64,000 nt of DNA from Gigantopelta aegis (lineage: Eukaryota; Mollusca; Gastropoda; Neomphalida; Peltospiridae). Below, piece by piece: positions 1 to 9,969 of the stretch. A program made the translations under genes and the position numbers. How positions within the stretch are numbered: position 1 is the stretch's first letter; each line of letters begins with the position of its first letter. Under the pieces are notes generated by a model. It did no database searches. It was not told where the DNA came from and was given only the letters and a program-made list of their open reading frames with translations. The stretch covers positions 42,043,880 to 42,107,879 of the forward strand of contig NC_054712.1 of the NCBI RefSeq assembly GCF_016097555.1, given 5' to 3'.

Positions 1-137
1 GATCATAGATCGATAAATCTACAATATGGTTTTAGTGTTTGGTAAACAGTATGCTATATTAATACAGTCCTGAATATTAATTTTTATTACATAAATTTAT
101 TGCTGGAATTAATTTGTGGTTTTTTTACTTCTTTCAG

Positions 138-217
138 GTGCGATATACAGAGGTTTGTCGGCTGAAGCAACCAAGTTATCTTTAGCTTTTTCATCCCCAC
201 CACCACCAACAAAAAAG
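138..217 (+). CDS. CCNDBP1: CCNDBP1 exon (first in window), partial gene
   Basis: First of eight exons of a cyclin-D1-binding protein 1 (GCIP) homologue. In vertebrates this protein binds cyclin D1 and HLH/adaptor partners and restrains cell-cycle entry, in nucleus and cytoplasm. The acceptor is TTTCAG before 138 and the donor is GTTAGT from 218. After two bases finishing a codon it reads AIYRGLSAEATKLSLAFS, then a proline run and KK. This matches the vertebrate stretch SREATTLTIVFSQLPLPSP from memory. It ends in phase 0. The eight exons give about 287 residues against about 360 in human, so roughly 60-70 N-terminal residues lie left of the window. Every exon-exon phase closes exactly, which is strong evidence for an intact gene. 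Confidence 0.88.
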
Positions 218-509
218 GTTAGTCACTTGTTATGTTATGTACTCTGTATGATGTCGGGATAAATTAAGTAAAAATGTTACTGGTAACTAACGGGCAAAAA
301 AATCTAAACCTCTTTACTACAAAACTTGCATTTAAGCCAGAATACCGCTTTCTTTTGCCGTTAAATAAGTGACTGCACATTTATTATTATTTGGTAATAA
401 AAGTGATGATTAACATCAAAATATTGGGTGCTTTAAAATAAATATTACAAATGCCAGCCTACTTTTGATCATCGATGACAAATGTGGAAGTGCATTTTTG
501 TACTTTAGA

Positions 510-893
510 GAGTGGGACATAGCCCAGTGGTAAAGTGCTTACCTGATGCATTGTCAGTCTAGGATCAAACCCCGTTGGTACAACTGGGTTATTTCTTGTT
601 CCAGCCAGTGTCCCACAACTGGTGTAACAAAAACTGTAATAACCTGGGATGGTGCAAATAAAAGATCTCTTGCTGCCAATCTAATTAAAATTAGCTCCAC
701 CATTACATGTGGATCTAACAGCAGCCAGTTGGAGCTCATGTCCACCAATCAAAACCGTACTTGCAGAATCATGCCAGTGATTTGAAAATAATTTGAAAAC
801 ATTCCGAATTATCCTGAGTATACCCAGATGTCTGAGACCATATAATCATAAAATGTTTGAGTGCCACATTAAATAAAACATTTCTTCTTCCTT
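510..893 (+). mobile_element. tRNA-headed SINE, type A, interrupted
   Basis: The head reads GACATAGCCCAGTGGTAAAG with a B-box-like GGATCAAACC. The body carries the conserved GTTCCAGCCAGTG block and TGCAAATAAAAGATC. The tail ends GTGCCACATTAAATAAAACA, as in other copies. About 100 bases between roughly 690 and 830 do not match the family and look inserted or decayed. Confidence 0.8.
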
Positions 894-1359
894 TTTTCTG
901 TTCTTAAGTGTAACCTTTTTTTTCTAAACAGGACTCTATTTAGGTAGTAATAAAATGGAATGAGTGTGTTTCTCCTGTTAATATAGCTGTGATGATGACA
1001 TATTACTGTGTTTTTAACAATACATTTTCTCCCATCCTATTACATTTTCTCCCATCCCCAGCTATGCAAGACAGACCCATTCCATGATGCCAGCCCATAC
1101 AGAATAAATCTATTTTTAATGTGCTATAATGTCATTGCATTTATCATGGGGGGTATTTTGTTTTTCTTTTCAACATTACCTGTTTTCAACAAGTGCACCT
1201 CCCCCCACGCAAGTGGTCTGGTCTGAACATCCCAACAGCCAATGGGATGGCCTAAAATTCTTCACTGTATGCTCCCTGTAGTTCCAGTCATGTGATTTCA
1301 ACTTCCTTCTTTTTCTCTTCGCTATAATGTCATTGTGTTTACAATGGGGAGTATTATGT

Positions 1360-1990
1360 TGTTTGTAATATATGATGTCATAGTAATGCAAGTTGGTTAT
1401 CCGCAGTCATTAAACCACAGTTTTAGATTGATATTTTGTTGTTAAAATCTTCATTATAAAAGCTGTCTTGTTAATTTATTGTATTAAAATTCTATGCAAC
1501 ACATGAAATATGACAGTGCAGTTTATTTGTGATAAAATGGTCAAATAAATAAGTTACTTTTTCAGCCATCTTTAACTGTTTGTGTAAACTTAAGTTTATT
1601 TAAGGAATGAATGAGAGAAAAAGACTGTTCGTGTGAACTAAGTTTATTTAAGGAATGGATGAGAGAAAAAGACTGTTCGTGTGAACTAAGTTTATTTAAG
1701 GAATGGATGAGAGAAAAAGACTGTTCATGTAAGTAAATAATTTATTTAAGGAATGGATGAGAGAGAAAAACTGTTTGTGTAAACTAATCATTTACATGTA
1801 TTTAAGGAATGGATGAGAGGAAAAGACTCCATCATATCCTATCATATGGGATAGCAAAAGTACACCCTTGGTGGTGGAAATTTTGACCCTGGAACCCAGG
1901 TAGAACTTTCCACCACCTCTGGTGTACTTTTTTTTATCCCGCATGACCACATATGATGGAGTTTTATAGCCTGTAATCACGCACACTGTC
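1360..1990 (+). mobile_element. Dispersed repeat family G with terminal hairpin
   Basis: The same sequence recurs in reverse at about 48590-48960 and in part at about 24420-24640. The right part, 1820-1970, is a hairpin: arms around CATCATATCCTATCATATGG and its complement enclose a second inverted pair containing AAAGTACACC and GGTGTACTTT. This is probably a non-autonomous DNA element. It ends about 15 bases before the next exon. Confidence 0.6.
1575..1830 (+). repeat. 48-bp tandem array, about 5 copies
   Basis: Units start TTTAAGGAATGGATGAGAGA at about 1601, 1649, 1697, 1747 and 1803, so the period is 48 then slightly longer. It is internal to repeat family G. The copy at 48.6 kb has only one unit, so the amplification is local. 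Confidence 0.85.
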
Positions 1991-2005
1991 CTGTGTTTGT
2001 TTCAG

Positions 2006-2087
2006 CAATGTGAGCCGCTGCTCGGATCTCTGCAAGGAGTCATCTTGGCGTTGGTGTCGGCCTACTATTCCCTCCCTCTGTCACAAG
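2006..2087 (+). CDS. CCNDBP1: CCNDBP1 exon
   Basis: Acceptor TTTCAG, donor GTCAGC. It reads QCEPLLGSLQGVILALVSAY then YSLPLSQ plus one base, matching the vertebrate KFCEQVHAAIKAFIAVYYLL region. Length is 27 codons plus one base, which joins the next exon's two bases to give Gly. Confidence 0.9.
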
Positions 2088-2245
2088 GTCAGCTGGTCAT
2101 TCCTTCACCTAGTACATAGTAACTCAGTTCAGTCAGTCTTTGAAAGTAGGAGGCTGTTTGAAAAAAGTAGGCAGCTCTATCTACTGACAACAGTGAGGTG
2201 TATGATAATTTTATTATAAGCTTGAAAATGCTACCGGTGAATAGT

Positions 2246-2396
2246 TTGTTTTGTTTAACGACATCACTAGAGCACATTGATTTATTAATCATCGGCTACT
2301 GGATGTCAAACATTTGGTAATTTTGTCATATAGTCTTAGAGAGCAAACCATTTATGCACCATTCGGCAGACAGGATAGCACATACCATGGCCCAGA
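2246..2396 (-). mobile_element. SINE type B tail, partial
   Basis: The tail-first reverse copy starts GTTTGTTTTGTTTAACGACA, continues through the CATCGGCTACTGGATGTCAA block and breaks off near ACCATGGCCC. The 5' half is missing. Confidence 0.75.
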
Positions 2397-2595
2397 GCTA
2401 CATGTACATGTATATCTACTGAGAACAGAGAGTTGTATGATTATTTTATTATAAGCTTGAAAATGCTACCAATGAAAACATGGCTTAGTATGTTTTTACC
2501 ATCATCTATTACTGGACAGGTATATTTCTTATTATGTCTTTATTGCTTGTTGTTTTATCTTTTTAAGGGATGGAGTAGGGTGGTAGTCCCATCTG

Positions 2596-2599
<4 letters not shown>

Positions 2600-2688
<89 letters not shown>
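2600..2688. repeat. (TA)n microsatellite
   Basis: About 44 uninterrupted AT dinucleotides, directly followed by a hairpin MITE (2689-2938). Open frames across it are artefacts of the repeat. Confidence 0.97.
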
Positions 2689-2691
<3 letters not shown>

Positions 2692-2938
2692 TGAAGAGTT
2701 TCATTACAAAATGCGATAAACACCACTATACACGCCCAGTCCTAAAAACGTTTTATTCCAAACACTACGCCAGTTTCTCTGCAATCTGCCGTATATCCTC
2801 AGACAGTTGTATTGCGTTTTGCTGAAAACTGAATTTGAACTTGTGTTTGTCTATACGTGAACAGTGTGAGTGGTGTTTTCGCACAATGGTTTTTAATATG
2901 GCATTTATTGCATTTTGCGATGAAACTCTTCATATATT
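2689..2938. mobile_element. Hairpin MITE abutting (TA)n
   Basis: The left end ATGAAGAGTTTCATTACAAA returns inverted at the right end (ATGAAACTCTTCATATAT) with about 40-bp imperfect arms. It is about 250 bp long with no coding content. It sits at the edge of a TA tract, as do the hairpins near 39.3, 48.5 and 49.2 kb. Confidence 0.65.
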
Positions 2939-3204
2939 ATTTCTTTTAAATTAGTAGTTTCGAGAACATGGTGTTTCAGGGGAATTTGTTTTGACCTGAA
3001 ACTAAAAGTCCTTTAAATCAAATAACTTGATTTTATTCCATCTTGATTTAACTATGTCAACCACATGTACACAGAATTTCCTTTTAGGAATGGGAGTTGG
3101 CATATATTTGTGAAAGTAGATCTTTAATCATTACAAAAATGTAAATGTATACCTTTAATAGCAAACATAATCCTTTTTCCCTTTTTTTTTTTTTTTTTTT
3201 TTTG

Positions 3205-3583
3205 ATAACCAGCATCGTGGTTAGGCTGGTAGGTACTGGGTTCGGATCCCAGCCGAGGTATGGGATTTTTAATCCAGATACCGACTCCAAACTCTGAGTG
3301 AGTGCTCCGCAAGGCTCAATGGGTAGGTGTAAACCACTTGCACCAACCAGTGATCCATAACTGGTTCAACAAAGGCCATGGTTTGTGCTATCCTGCCTGT
3401 GGGAAGCGCAAATAAAAGATCCCTTGCTGCCTGTCATAAAAGAGTAGCCTATGTGGTGACAGCAGGTTTCCTCTAAGAAAACCAGTGTCAGAATGACCAT
3501 ATGTTTGACGTCCAATAGCCGATGATAAGATAAAAAATCAATATGCTCTAGTGGCGTCGTTAAATAAAACAAACTTTACTTTT
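3205..3583 (+). mobile_element. Chimeric SINE: V-type head on B-type body
   Basis: The head has GCATCGTGGTTAGGCTGGTA and the B-box-like GGTTCGGATCCC of the V-type SINE (compare 20593). After ACCAACCAGTGATCCATAAC it becomes the body shared by types A and B and ends CTAGTGGCGTCGTTAAATAA. A T-run precedes it at 3184-3203. Confidence 0.75.
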
Positions 3584-3689
3584 CTTTTCTTTTTTCCTTT
3601 TCCTTTAAAATTAAAAAAATAAAATAAAAGTTTATCTTTAATAGCAAACATTAATCTTTCAAAAATGTGTTTATAATATGGTGATATTC

Positions 3690-3905
3690 CTCCTCCCTAC
3701 ACGATAAAACCAGATCATTCCGGGGACCTAATATTTGTCTGATTTAGACCTGATCCGGTATTTAGAGAGTCGCATTTTAGAATTTATAATTTTTTTATGA
3801 CTTGGTCGGTTTTGACAGGATTCTGGTTTGTTCTGGATCCAGTTTAGACAGGTTTCTGTTTTATTCAGGATCCAGTTTTGACAGGTTTGACTGTATAACC
3901 CTTCG
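3690..3905 (+). repeat. Dispersed CCGGATTT-type repeat, decayed
   Basis: Alternating phrases such as GGATCCAGTTTTGACAGG resemble the repeat at 22270-22440 and a fragment at 14090-14150, where ACCGGACCCTCTGTAAAC is clearer. It is probably a decayed TIR element. Confidence 0.4.
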
Positions 3906-3951
3906 TGGGTATGGACCTGCATGTGTGCATTTCTATATGTGTTTTTCGTAG

Positions 3952-4045
3952 GGTTGACGTTGCGGAAAGCTCTACAGAATTCAGTCTTGGAGATCGTTCA
4001 ACAGGTGAAAAGTCTTGTTCAGAATGTGGCTCACTTCACCGCAGG
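3952..4045 (+). CDS. CCNDBP1: CCNDBP1 exon
   Basis: Acceptor CGTAG, donor GTGAGA. It reads GLTLRKALQNSVLEIVQQVK then SLVQNVAHFTAG. The human equivalent begins GITLRKLVRGATLDIVDGMA, so the match is strong. Phases are 1 in and 2 out, and both close with the neighbours. Confidence 0.92.
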
Positions 4046-4064
4046 GTGAGATAGTTTGCAGGGA

Positions 4065-4335
4065 TTATACATTGTGGTAGCCCCAATCCCATGGCTAGTA
4101 ATATTCAATGTTGGGCTAGTAAATAACTATTATTGCCATGCCAGATAGGGCTTCTACATTATGGTAGCCCCAATCCCATGGCTAGTAATATTCAATGTTG
4201 GGCTAGTAAATAACTATTATTGCCATGCCAGACAGGGCTTCTAGATTATGGTAGCCCCACTCCCATGGCTAGTGATATTCACTGTTGGGCTAGTAAATAA
4301 CTATTATTGCCATGCCAGATAGGGCTTCTAGAAAA
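4065..4335 (+). repeat. 87-bp tandem array, 3 copies
   Basis: GGTAGCCCCA(A/C)TCCCATGG recurs at 4076, 4163 and 4250. It starts 20 bases past the donor of the preceding exon but does not include it. It runs into a repeat ending CACCCAGAGCTAGCCATG, which is also seen near 29050-29150 and 15200-15395. Confidence 0.85.
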
Positions 4336-4565
4336 TAACTGACAATTTCTGCAATTTTTAAAGTTTAATAGACCATTTGGCAAATTTCTTTGCTCACCCA
4401 GAGCTAGCCATGAGCGTCTCTGTTATCATCATCCATGTTTGTACTTTGTAATATGTAAAACGAAACAAAAATTTCTTTGTCTCCATGTTAAATATTTGTT
4501 TGTTTTTTGTCTTATGAGTTTTTTTAAAAGTAGATCACACTAATTACTTGTTCTTTGTGCACTAG

Positions 4566-4636
4566 GTCATCTGAACAGCTGCAGACAACAGGTCAAGTCT
4601 GGCAACAGGCTGACTCATTCCCATCCCTGCCTAAAG
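4566..4636 (+). CDS. CCNDBP1: CCNDBP1 exon
   Basis: Acceptor CACTAG, donor GTGAAT. It reads SSEQLQTTGQVWQQADSFPS then LPK. The VWQQ block corresponds to human SVWVACQQMPQIP. It ends one base into the next codon, completed by AC of the next exon to give Asp. Confidence 0.9.
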
Positions 4637-4867
4637 GTGAATAGTCTACATCATATTGTGTAACATTGAGTAAAATTTATGAATCTGTCAGTGAATGATC
4701 TACACTGACTACAATGTGACTGTACAAACAGAAACCACAAAAAAATGTAATGTGTAACACTAAGTGAAATTTCTCATTCTGTCGGAGAATAGTCTACACT
4801 GTACAAACAGAAACCACCAAAAAACGAATTGTGTAACGCTGAGTGAAATGTCTGAATCTATCATTAA
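4637..4867 (+). repeat. Donor-bearing tandem repeat, 3 decayed copies
   Basis: The first intron bases GTGAATAGTCTACA recur at 4691 (GTGAATGATCTACA) and 4785 (AGAATAGTCTACA). Each is followed by a TGTGTAAC(A/G)(C/T)T...GTGAAATTTCT block. Copy 1 is the working donor, copy 2 keeps a GT, and copy 3 has lost it. Confidence 0.65.
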
Positions 4868-4905
4868 AACAATGATGGTGTCCATGTGTAGTGAATTTTG
4901 GTTTT

Positions 4906-4999
4906 GCACTGGCATAGGAAGTGGTGGGAGGGGCAGTAGGGTTATGTGCCCACCCCCCACTTTGTAGCAGCAGCGATGGTATTTATACATGTATATATG

Positions 5000-5033
<34 letters not shown>

Positions 5034-5036
5034 TGT

Positions 5037-5075
<39 letters not shown>

Positions 5076-5140
5076 CCCCACTTTTTGGCACCTTCTTACG
5101 CCTGTGTGTTGTAATCACTAAATAAAGTGCTGTAACTATT
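4906..5140 (+). mobile_element. hAT-like MITE with TATG/TA tract
   Basis: Ends CACTGGCATAGGAAGTGG and CACCTTCTTACGCCTGTGTG form imperfect inverted ends of the CAGTGGCGTAGG type. Inside are a G/C-rich arm, (ATGT)n at 5003-5040 and (TA)n at 5041-5064. Family assignment is by end similarity only. Confidence 0.45.
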
Positions 5141-5154
5141 GTTGATGGCATCAC

Positions 5155-5310
5155 TGACCATAGGCATCGGAAACGGGGGGCCAGGGGGTACTGCCCCCCC
5201 CCCCAACTCAGAAACTCGGGGGCCACAATATGAACTTGAATTTAATAAGTGCCCCCCCCCCCCCCCCCCCTCCAGTTGCTGCCATCTTCTGATGCCTATA
5301 CTGACCAACA
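5155..5310. mobile_element. GC-cored MITE with poly-C
   Basis: CATAGGCATCGGAAACGGGG on the left pairs with GATGCCTATACTG on the right. The core has two C runs (5198-5211, 5251-5270). It resembles other hAT-like short elements in the window. Confidence 0.45.
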
Positions 5311-5399
5311 TAACATCACTTGACACTAATTCAGTGGCATTAATAGCAGCTCTGTTGGTATTTCGTTTTTAAAATAAAGGAAAATTTACAAAATAAATA

Positions 5400-6240
5400 G
5401 AAATATTCATAATTTTCAGACCTTGTCATTTAAGGGGAGCTCTCTCTTTGGCTCCCCATATCTCGCTAGTTTACTCCCATCAGTCTAGCCTATAAGAATC
5501 TATTTACAAATCTTTAATGATATCACATACATGTGTTGCCATGACATTAAAGTCACAAGACATTACTGAAGTCTTTGAGTCTACACTTTAATGGTTTTAT
5601 ATTAGGCATGAGGCTTGCTCCACAACTGACATATCAGAACTGAATATGCACACTGTGAGACAATATAGTTTCTTTTGCACATTGCTCACATAAGGCTAGT
5701 TTTGCATCACAAAAAGTCTTCATTCAAACATATTTAGGACATTATTTAGGTCATGATGGGTGATGCAAAAATTGAAAAGAGTTACATCAACTTGTTTTTG
5801 CAAAATCCACAAATGGTTTACACAAATGTTCAGTTAATTTTCTCAGAGACCTGCTGTAACTTATGTGTTAGCAGCGAGTTTCTTCTCTGAGTTTCTTCTC
5901 TCACTTTCTACTCCAATTTTCGTAAAACTTAGTAGATATATTTTCACATATGACAGGGTGTCATTAAGGAAAGGTTCACTTTCTTTTCCTTTCCTTATTT
6001 TAATATGTTTATAAATACAAAATAAACACTGTCACAGGCATTCTAGAGAACATCTTTTTCAGTATTGCATTGAGATTTGTCACACAAGTTTCAGAGATAG
6101 ATACACAATTTTTTAAAATTAAACAGTAGTTGCTACTCAATTTTTAATTAACTAACAAAACTCGCTAATCAAGATTTTAAAGACAAAATGTACAAATCCT
6201 GTACACTCTTTTATTGGATGTCACGTTTTGTTTTTGTGTG
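5400..6240 (+). other. CCNDBP1 intron without recognisable features
   Basis: Unannotated AT-rich intron. No coding frame, strong inverted repeat or tandem array was recognised here. Confidence 0.5.
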
Positions 6241-6247
6241 TTTACAG

Positions 6248-6324
6248 ACAATAAAGAGGCCAGTCTGGCTGTTGTTGCCGACACCTCGGAGCTTGTTACT
6301 GATGCTCTGCAGGAACTACATGAG
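6248..6324 (+). CDS. CCNDBP1: CCNDBP1 exon
   Basis: Acceptor TTTACAG, donor GTGAGG. It reads (D)NKEASLAVVADTSELVTDAL then QELHE, aligning with human DNKAAALLMLTKNVDFVKDA. It ends in phase 0. Confidence 0.92.
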
Positions 6325-6358
6325 GTGAGGCTTGTGGAAAATGTATTGCAGGATGTCT

Positions 6359-6680
6359 GGGGGCGAGACGTAGCCCAGTGGTAAAGCGCTTGCTTGATGC
6401 GCGGTCAGTGTGGGATCGATCCCCGTCAGTGGGCCCATTCGGCTATTTCTCGTTCCAGTCAGTGCACCACGACTGGTATATCAAAGGCTGTGGTATGTAC
6501 TACCCTGTCTGTAGGATGGTGCATATAAAAGATCCCTTGCTGCTAATCGAACAAGAGTAGCCCATGAAGTGGCGACAGCGGGTTTCCTCTCTCAGTATCT
6601 GTGTGGTCCGTAACCATATGTCTGACGCCATATAATAGTAAATAAAATGTGTTGAGTGTGTTGTTAAATAAAACATACAG
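6359..6680 (+). mobile_element. SINE type A, near full length
   Basis: A good reference copy. The head is GGGCGAGACGTAGCCCAGTG and the B-box-like block is GGATCGATCCC. The body runs through GTGCATATAAAAGATCCCTT and the GTGGCGACAGCGGGTTTCC block. The tail is GTTGTTAAATAAAACAT. Confidence 0.93.
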
Positions 6681-6983
6681 GATGTCCGTTAAGCTCATCA
6701 TAAAGATTCATTCTCGAAGTTGCATATTTTAGTCATTTCAATCTTGAAATACTTTTGTTATGCTTGGATTGGTCCAAATAATATTTTACTTGGAAAAATG
6801 ACGTTCATAACTGTATGAATCTGGTGTTAATTTGTCTGTCACCCTTATTGAATTTTTCAATAATATAAATAGCGAACGCTTTACCACTGGGCTACATCCC
6901 GCCCCATGGTATTCTGAGTTTCACTATCTGGTGTGTCATTAAGCAAGCATTGCTGTCTCCTCATTATTTCATTTCATCTTCAG

Positions 6984-7289
6984 GCTGTGCACTGTGAAGA
7001 AGTGGCTGATTTTAACGAGATGCAGGAGAGAGCTGACGACGAACCAGAGGTGTCATGGAGCGCAGAAGACAAAACTCTTGTCGTGTCGTGTACCGGTCTC
7101 ATCAAAACCGTCAAGTCACTGCTCAAGAAGACTGAGTCAGCAGTCAAGTCCCAGGGCAGCTGTCAATCCAAGATGGCCGTCGAGGTGCTGGACAAGGTGG
7201 TGGAAGCTGTGATCAGACTGAGTCCGCTAGTTGATGATTTGGCGGCCAGTCTGTATCCACCCATTTCAGATGAAGTAGTGAGAGAACAT
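6984..7289 (+). CDS. CCNDBP1: CCNDBP1 largest exon in window
   Basis: It has 102 codons, acceptor CATCTTCAG and donor GTAAGT. It opens AVHCEEVADFNEMQERADDE, an acidic linker, then WSAEDKTLVVSCTGLIKTVK and SLLKK. It closes LSPLVDDLAASLYPP. Human CCNDBP1 has YWSEDDQELIIPCLALVRAS and ISPSVDDLALSIYPP, so both the order and the hallmark VDDLA.S.YPP block are kept. This is the C-terminal helical domain, used for partner binding in the family. Exon phase is 0 on both sides. Confidence 0.95.
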
Positions 7290-7331
7290 GTAAGTTAATC
7301 TAGTTTCCTTGTTTGAACTTATTAATACTAG

Positions 7332-7590
7332 GGGGACGGGACTTAGCTCAGTCGGTTGAGTGCTCGTTTGAGGGGTTTGCATCCATTCAACTAATTGTTT
7401 TTTTCTCGTTCCAATCAGTGCACCACAACTGGTCAAAGGCCATGGTATGTGCTTTCCTGTCTGTGGGAAAGTGCATATAAAAGATCTCTTTCTGCGTTGG
7501 GGAAAAATGTAGCAGATTTCCTCTGATGACTACGAGTCAGAATTACCAAATGTGCTTCAGTGGTGTCATTAAACAAAACAAACTTTTGGT
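7332..7590 (+). mobile_element. SINE type B
   Basis: The head is GGACGGGACTTAGCTCAGTC, more tRNA-like than type A. The body is shared (GTTCCAATCAGTGCACCACA) and the tail is GTGGTGTCATTAAACAAAAC. It lies just downstream of the exon ending at 7289. Confidence 0.85.
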
Positions 7591-8243
7591 ATTAATTCTA
7601 TGTAGTGGAAAAGGTGCGAGGGAGTGTGCATTCTTAAAAAAACAATTTACAAGCCACATATTGGTGAGTTAAGTATTATTTGTTTATTAATCTACACATT
7701 CAAGTTTATATTCCTTTATTCACTGAATGTTCAATGCAATATTTATGGCAAAATTAAATATTATTTTAATGCGGGTATGTTAGTGAATAATTCAGTTAAA
7801 ATCAAAAGGAATATTTAGAAACCCTCAGCAGTGAATGGCTGTCATTTCTATTTTTATACTAGAGCTATAGTAAATGCTGGGAGAATGTAGGTGTGTCAGA
7901 ATTAATGTAATCATATTCTAATAAAGTTTTAAACATTGATCTACCCAGCTCATTTGTCCTCAAAGCCGCTAATGTAATCTGCAAATTGCTGAAATACACA
8001 TGTATTTACTAAGCCTATTTGCATGTTCATATTCAGTTCGGAGGAGAAATGAATAATTGTGGAAGTGTTCTCAGAGATGTAATTGCTGTCAGTGATGTAG
8101 TTGGTCAATATTTGGGCTATAGTTATTTTTGATACTCGGTGATCAGGCACAGTTGTAATCACCTAGATCTTTTGTTATTTACTGTAATCCTTTAGCAGTA
8201 TGTTTTGTTTTGTGTAAAGCAAATGTTTTTCTCTTTATTTCAG

Positions 8244-8290
8244 AGCAACACACTATCGTCAGAAATTGCAAACCATCTTAGTTTTATGAG
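8244..8290 (+). CDS. CCNDBP1: CCNDBP1 exon
   Basis: A 47-base exon, acceptor TTTATTTCAG, donor GTATGT. It reads SNTLSSEIANHLSFM plus AG, which with the next A gives Arg. It corresponds to human VSVLKKALEITKASHVTP. It is too short to be found as an ORF and is supported by phase on both sides. Confidence 0.85.
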
Positions 8291-8324
8291 GTATGTTTAC
8301 TAATTATATGTATTGGGTAACCTG

Positions 8325-8590
8325 GCCTGGTGCTTATAAAACTGGGCTATTTCTCGTTCCAGCCAGTGCCCCATGACTGGTATATCAAAGGCCGTGGTAT
8401 GTACTACCCTGTCTGTAGGATGGTGCATATAAAAGATCCCTTGCTGCTAATTGGAAAGAGTAGCCCATGAAGTGGCGATCGGGTTTCCTCTCTCAATATC
8501 TCTGTGGTCCTTAACCATATGTTTGATGCCATATAACCGTAAATAAAATGTGTTGAGTGCATCGTTAAATAAAACATGTCTTTCTGTCTT
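8325..8590 (+). mobile_element. SINE type A, head truncated
   Basis: It starts in the body at CTGGGCTATTTCTCGTTCC and runs to a normal tail at GTGCATCGTTAAATAAAACA. Confidence 0.88.
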
Positions 8591-8599
8591 AATAGAGTC

Positions 8600-8860
8600 T
8601 GTCAGTCTGAGATGTGAACGTCATGGCAACGCCATACAAATTGTATGCTTGTGACATCATTAGAGATGAGTCTGGGCTCAACTTTTATAAGCATGGGCCC
8701 TGGACTCCATGTGAAAAAAATTGAGGTGCATGTTTAATTATAATTGGTACCGTCTAAACTCTTTAGTTAATGATCACACGGGGCTTACATGAATATGACT
8801 TACATCCATTACCACATTTTTGTAATATATCAAGGGGTTAGTGCCAGAACCCATTATATG
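8600..8860 (-). repeat. Dispersed repeat, inverted partner of 13041-13265
   Basis: GACATCATTAGAGATGAGTC and GCCCTGGACTCCATGTGAAA occur here and, as the reverse complement, at 13140-13230. A further piece (GGGGTTAGTGCCAGAACC) recurs inverted near 12560. These are two diverged copies of one element about 4.4 kb apart. Confidence 0.7.
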
Positions 8861-9647
8861 GTGAATTATACAAAAATGAGTTAATCACCTTGTCAGCATC
8901 ATGGGAAGGTGTACTATCATTACACAATGTCTCATTCAAACCAGTCATTTATTTATGCTTTTATAGAACAGAACCCAAACCAATTATCTTTTATGTCCAT
9001 ATCCACAAAAGGCAAAAACCATGTTTTTAGCACTACCTTATTCTGTCTCGCTAGAATTTTGTAGTATCACCCATAGCTGACAGACATAATGCTTTAGCTT
9101 ACAACACTGGATTGTGGTGGGCTGTAAACTGTCTGAGAAGATTGAATCCTAGGTGCCATACCACATGACAGGCTAATGACATATGCTAGCTCTAAGTGTT
9201 TACATCCAGCGAAAGGTGTTTCATGTAAACTATCTCAGGCTGGGTGTTTTGGCTTGCAAAGAAATAACAACTCTGGCTGAAGTAGCTAGAATTGACTGTT
9301 TACGCATCACGATGACCGGTCCGTTTGTGATAATCTGAGATGGATTGCAGACAATGGGGGGGGGGGGGGGGGGGGGGGCTGGAAGTGTTTAGTTCTTAGA
9401 CATCTGGAATGTAGTCAAATGTGTGTGTTGTTAACTAGTTGCTGAATAATTGCCGGTTATGTAAATAGTTTAATAAGAAGTGATTGCAGAGTTCATTTAG
9501 TTCTACAGAAGAAACACGCAGTTAAGAAAATATTAACTGAACAGAGACAGAGAAACTAGTTAAACAGGAAAGTTGTTTTCCCTTATTTTAGTCTGAATTA
9601 TTACTATGTGTATTAGAGAAAAAATAATATAATTAAATTAATTTGCC

Positions 9648-9965
9648 GGGGGCAAGACGTAGCCCAGTAGTAAAGTGCTGGCCTGGTGTACGGTCAGTCT
9701 AGGATCGATCCCTGTTAGTGTAATCATTGGACTATTTCTCGTTCCAGCCAGTGCTTCACAACTGGTGTTACAGACCATGATATGTAGGCCTACTATCCTG
9801 TCTGTGGGATGATACATATATTAAAGATCCCTTGGTGCTAATAAAAAAAATAGTTGCCCATAGTTTCCTCTCTAAAATATATTTGTGGTCATTAATCACA
9901 TGTCTGACACCACATACCTGTAGTTGTGTTGAGTGTGTCATTAAATATAAAATTCCTTTCTTTCT
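9648..9965 (+). mobile_element. SINE type A
   Basis: Head GGGGCAAGACGTAGCCCAGT, body GTTCCAGCCAGTGCTTCACA, tail GAGTGTGTCATTAAATATAA. Moderately diverged. Confidence 0.9.
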
Positions 9966-9969
9966 TTCT

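Larger units (their letters stand above)
218..2005 (+). other. CCNDBP1 intron, repeat-filled
   Basis: GT-AG intron. It holds a SINE with an internal insertion (about 510-893), a dispersed repeat of family G (about 1360-1990) and, inside that, a 48-bp tandem array (about 1575-1830). No other coding signal is seen. Confidence 0.75.

Noticed and set aside
2433-2726. Open frames with long IYIYIY runs on both strands (also at 18 kb, 22 kb, 38.7-39.4 kb and 49 kb)
   Set aside because: They are translations of (TA)n tracts, with no start context, domain or splice support.
6359-6450. tRNA gene
   Set aside because: A- and B-box-like blocks belong to SINE heads; no cloverleaf with paired acceptor stem could be drawn and the body continues as SINE.
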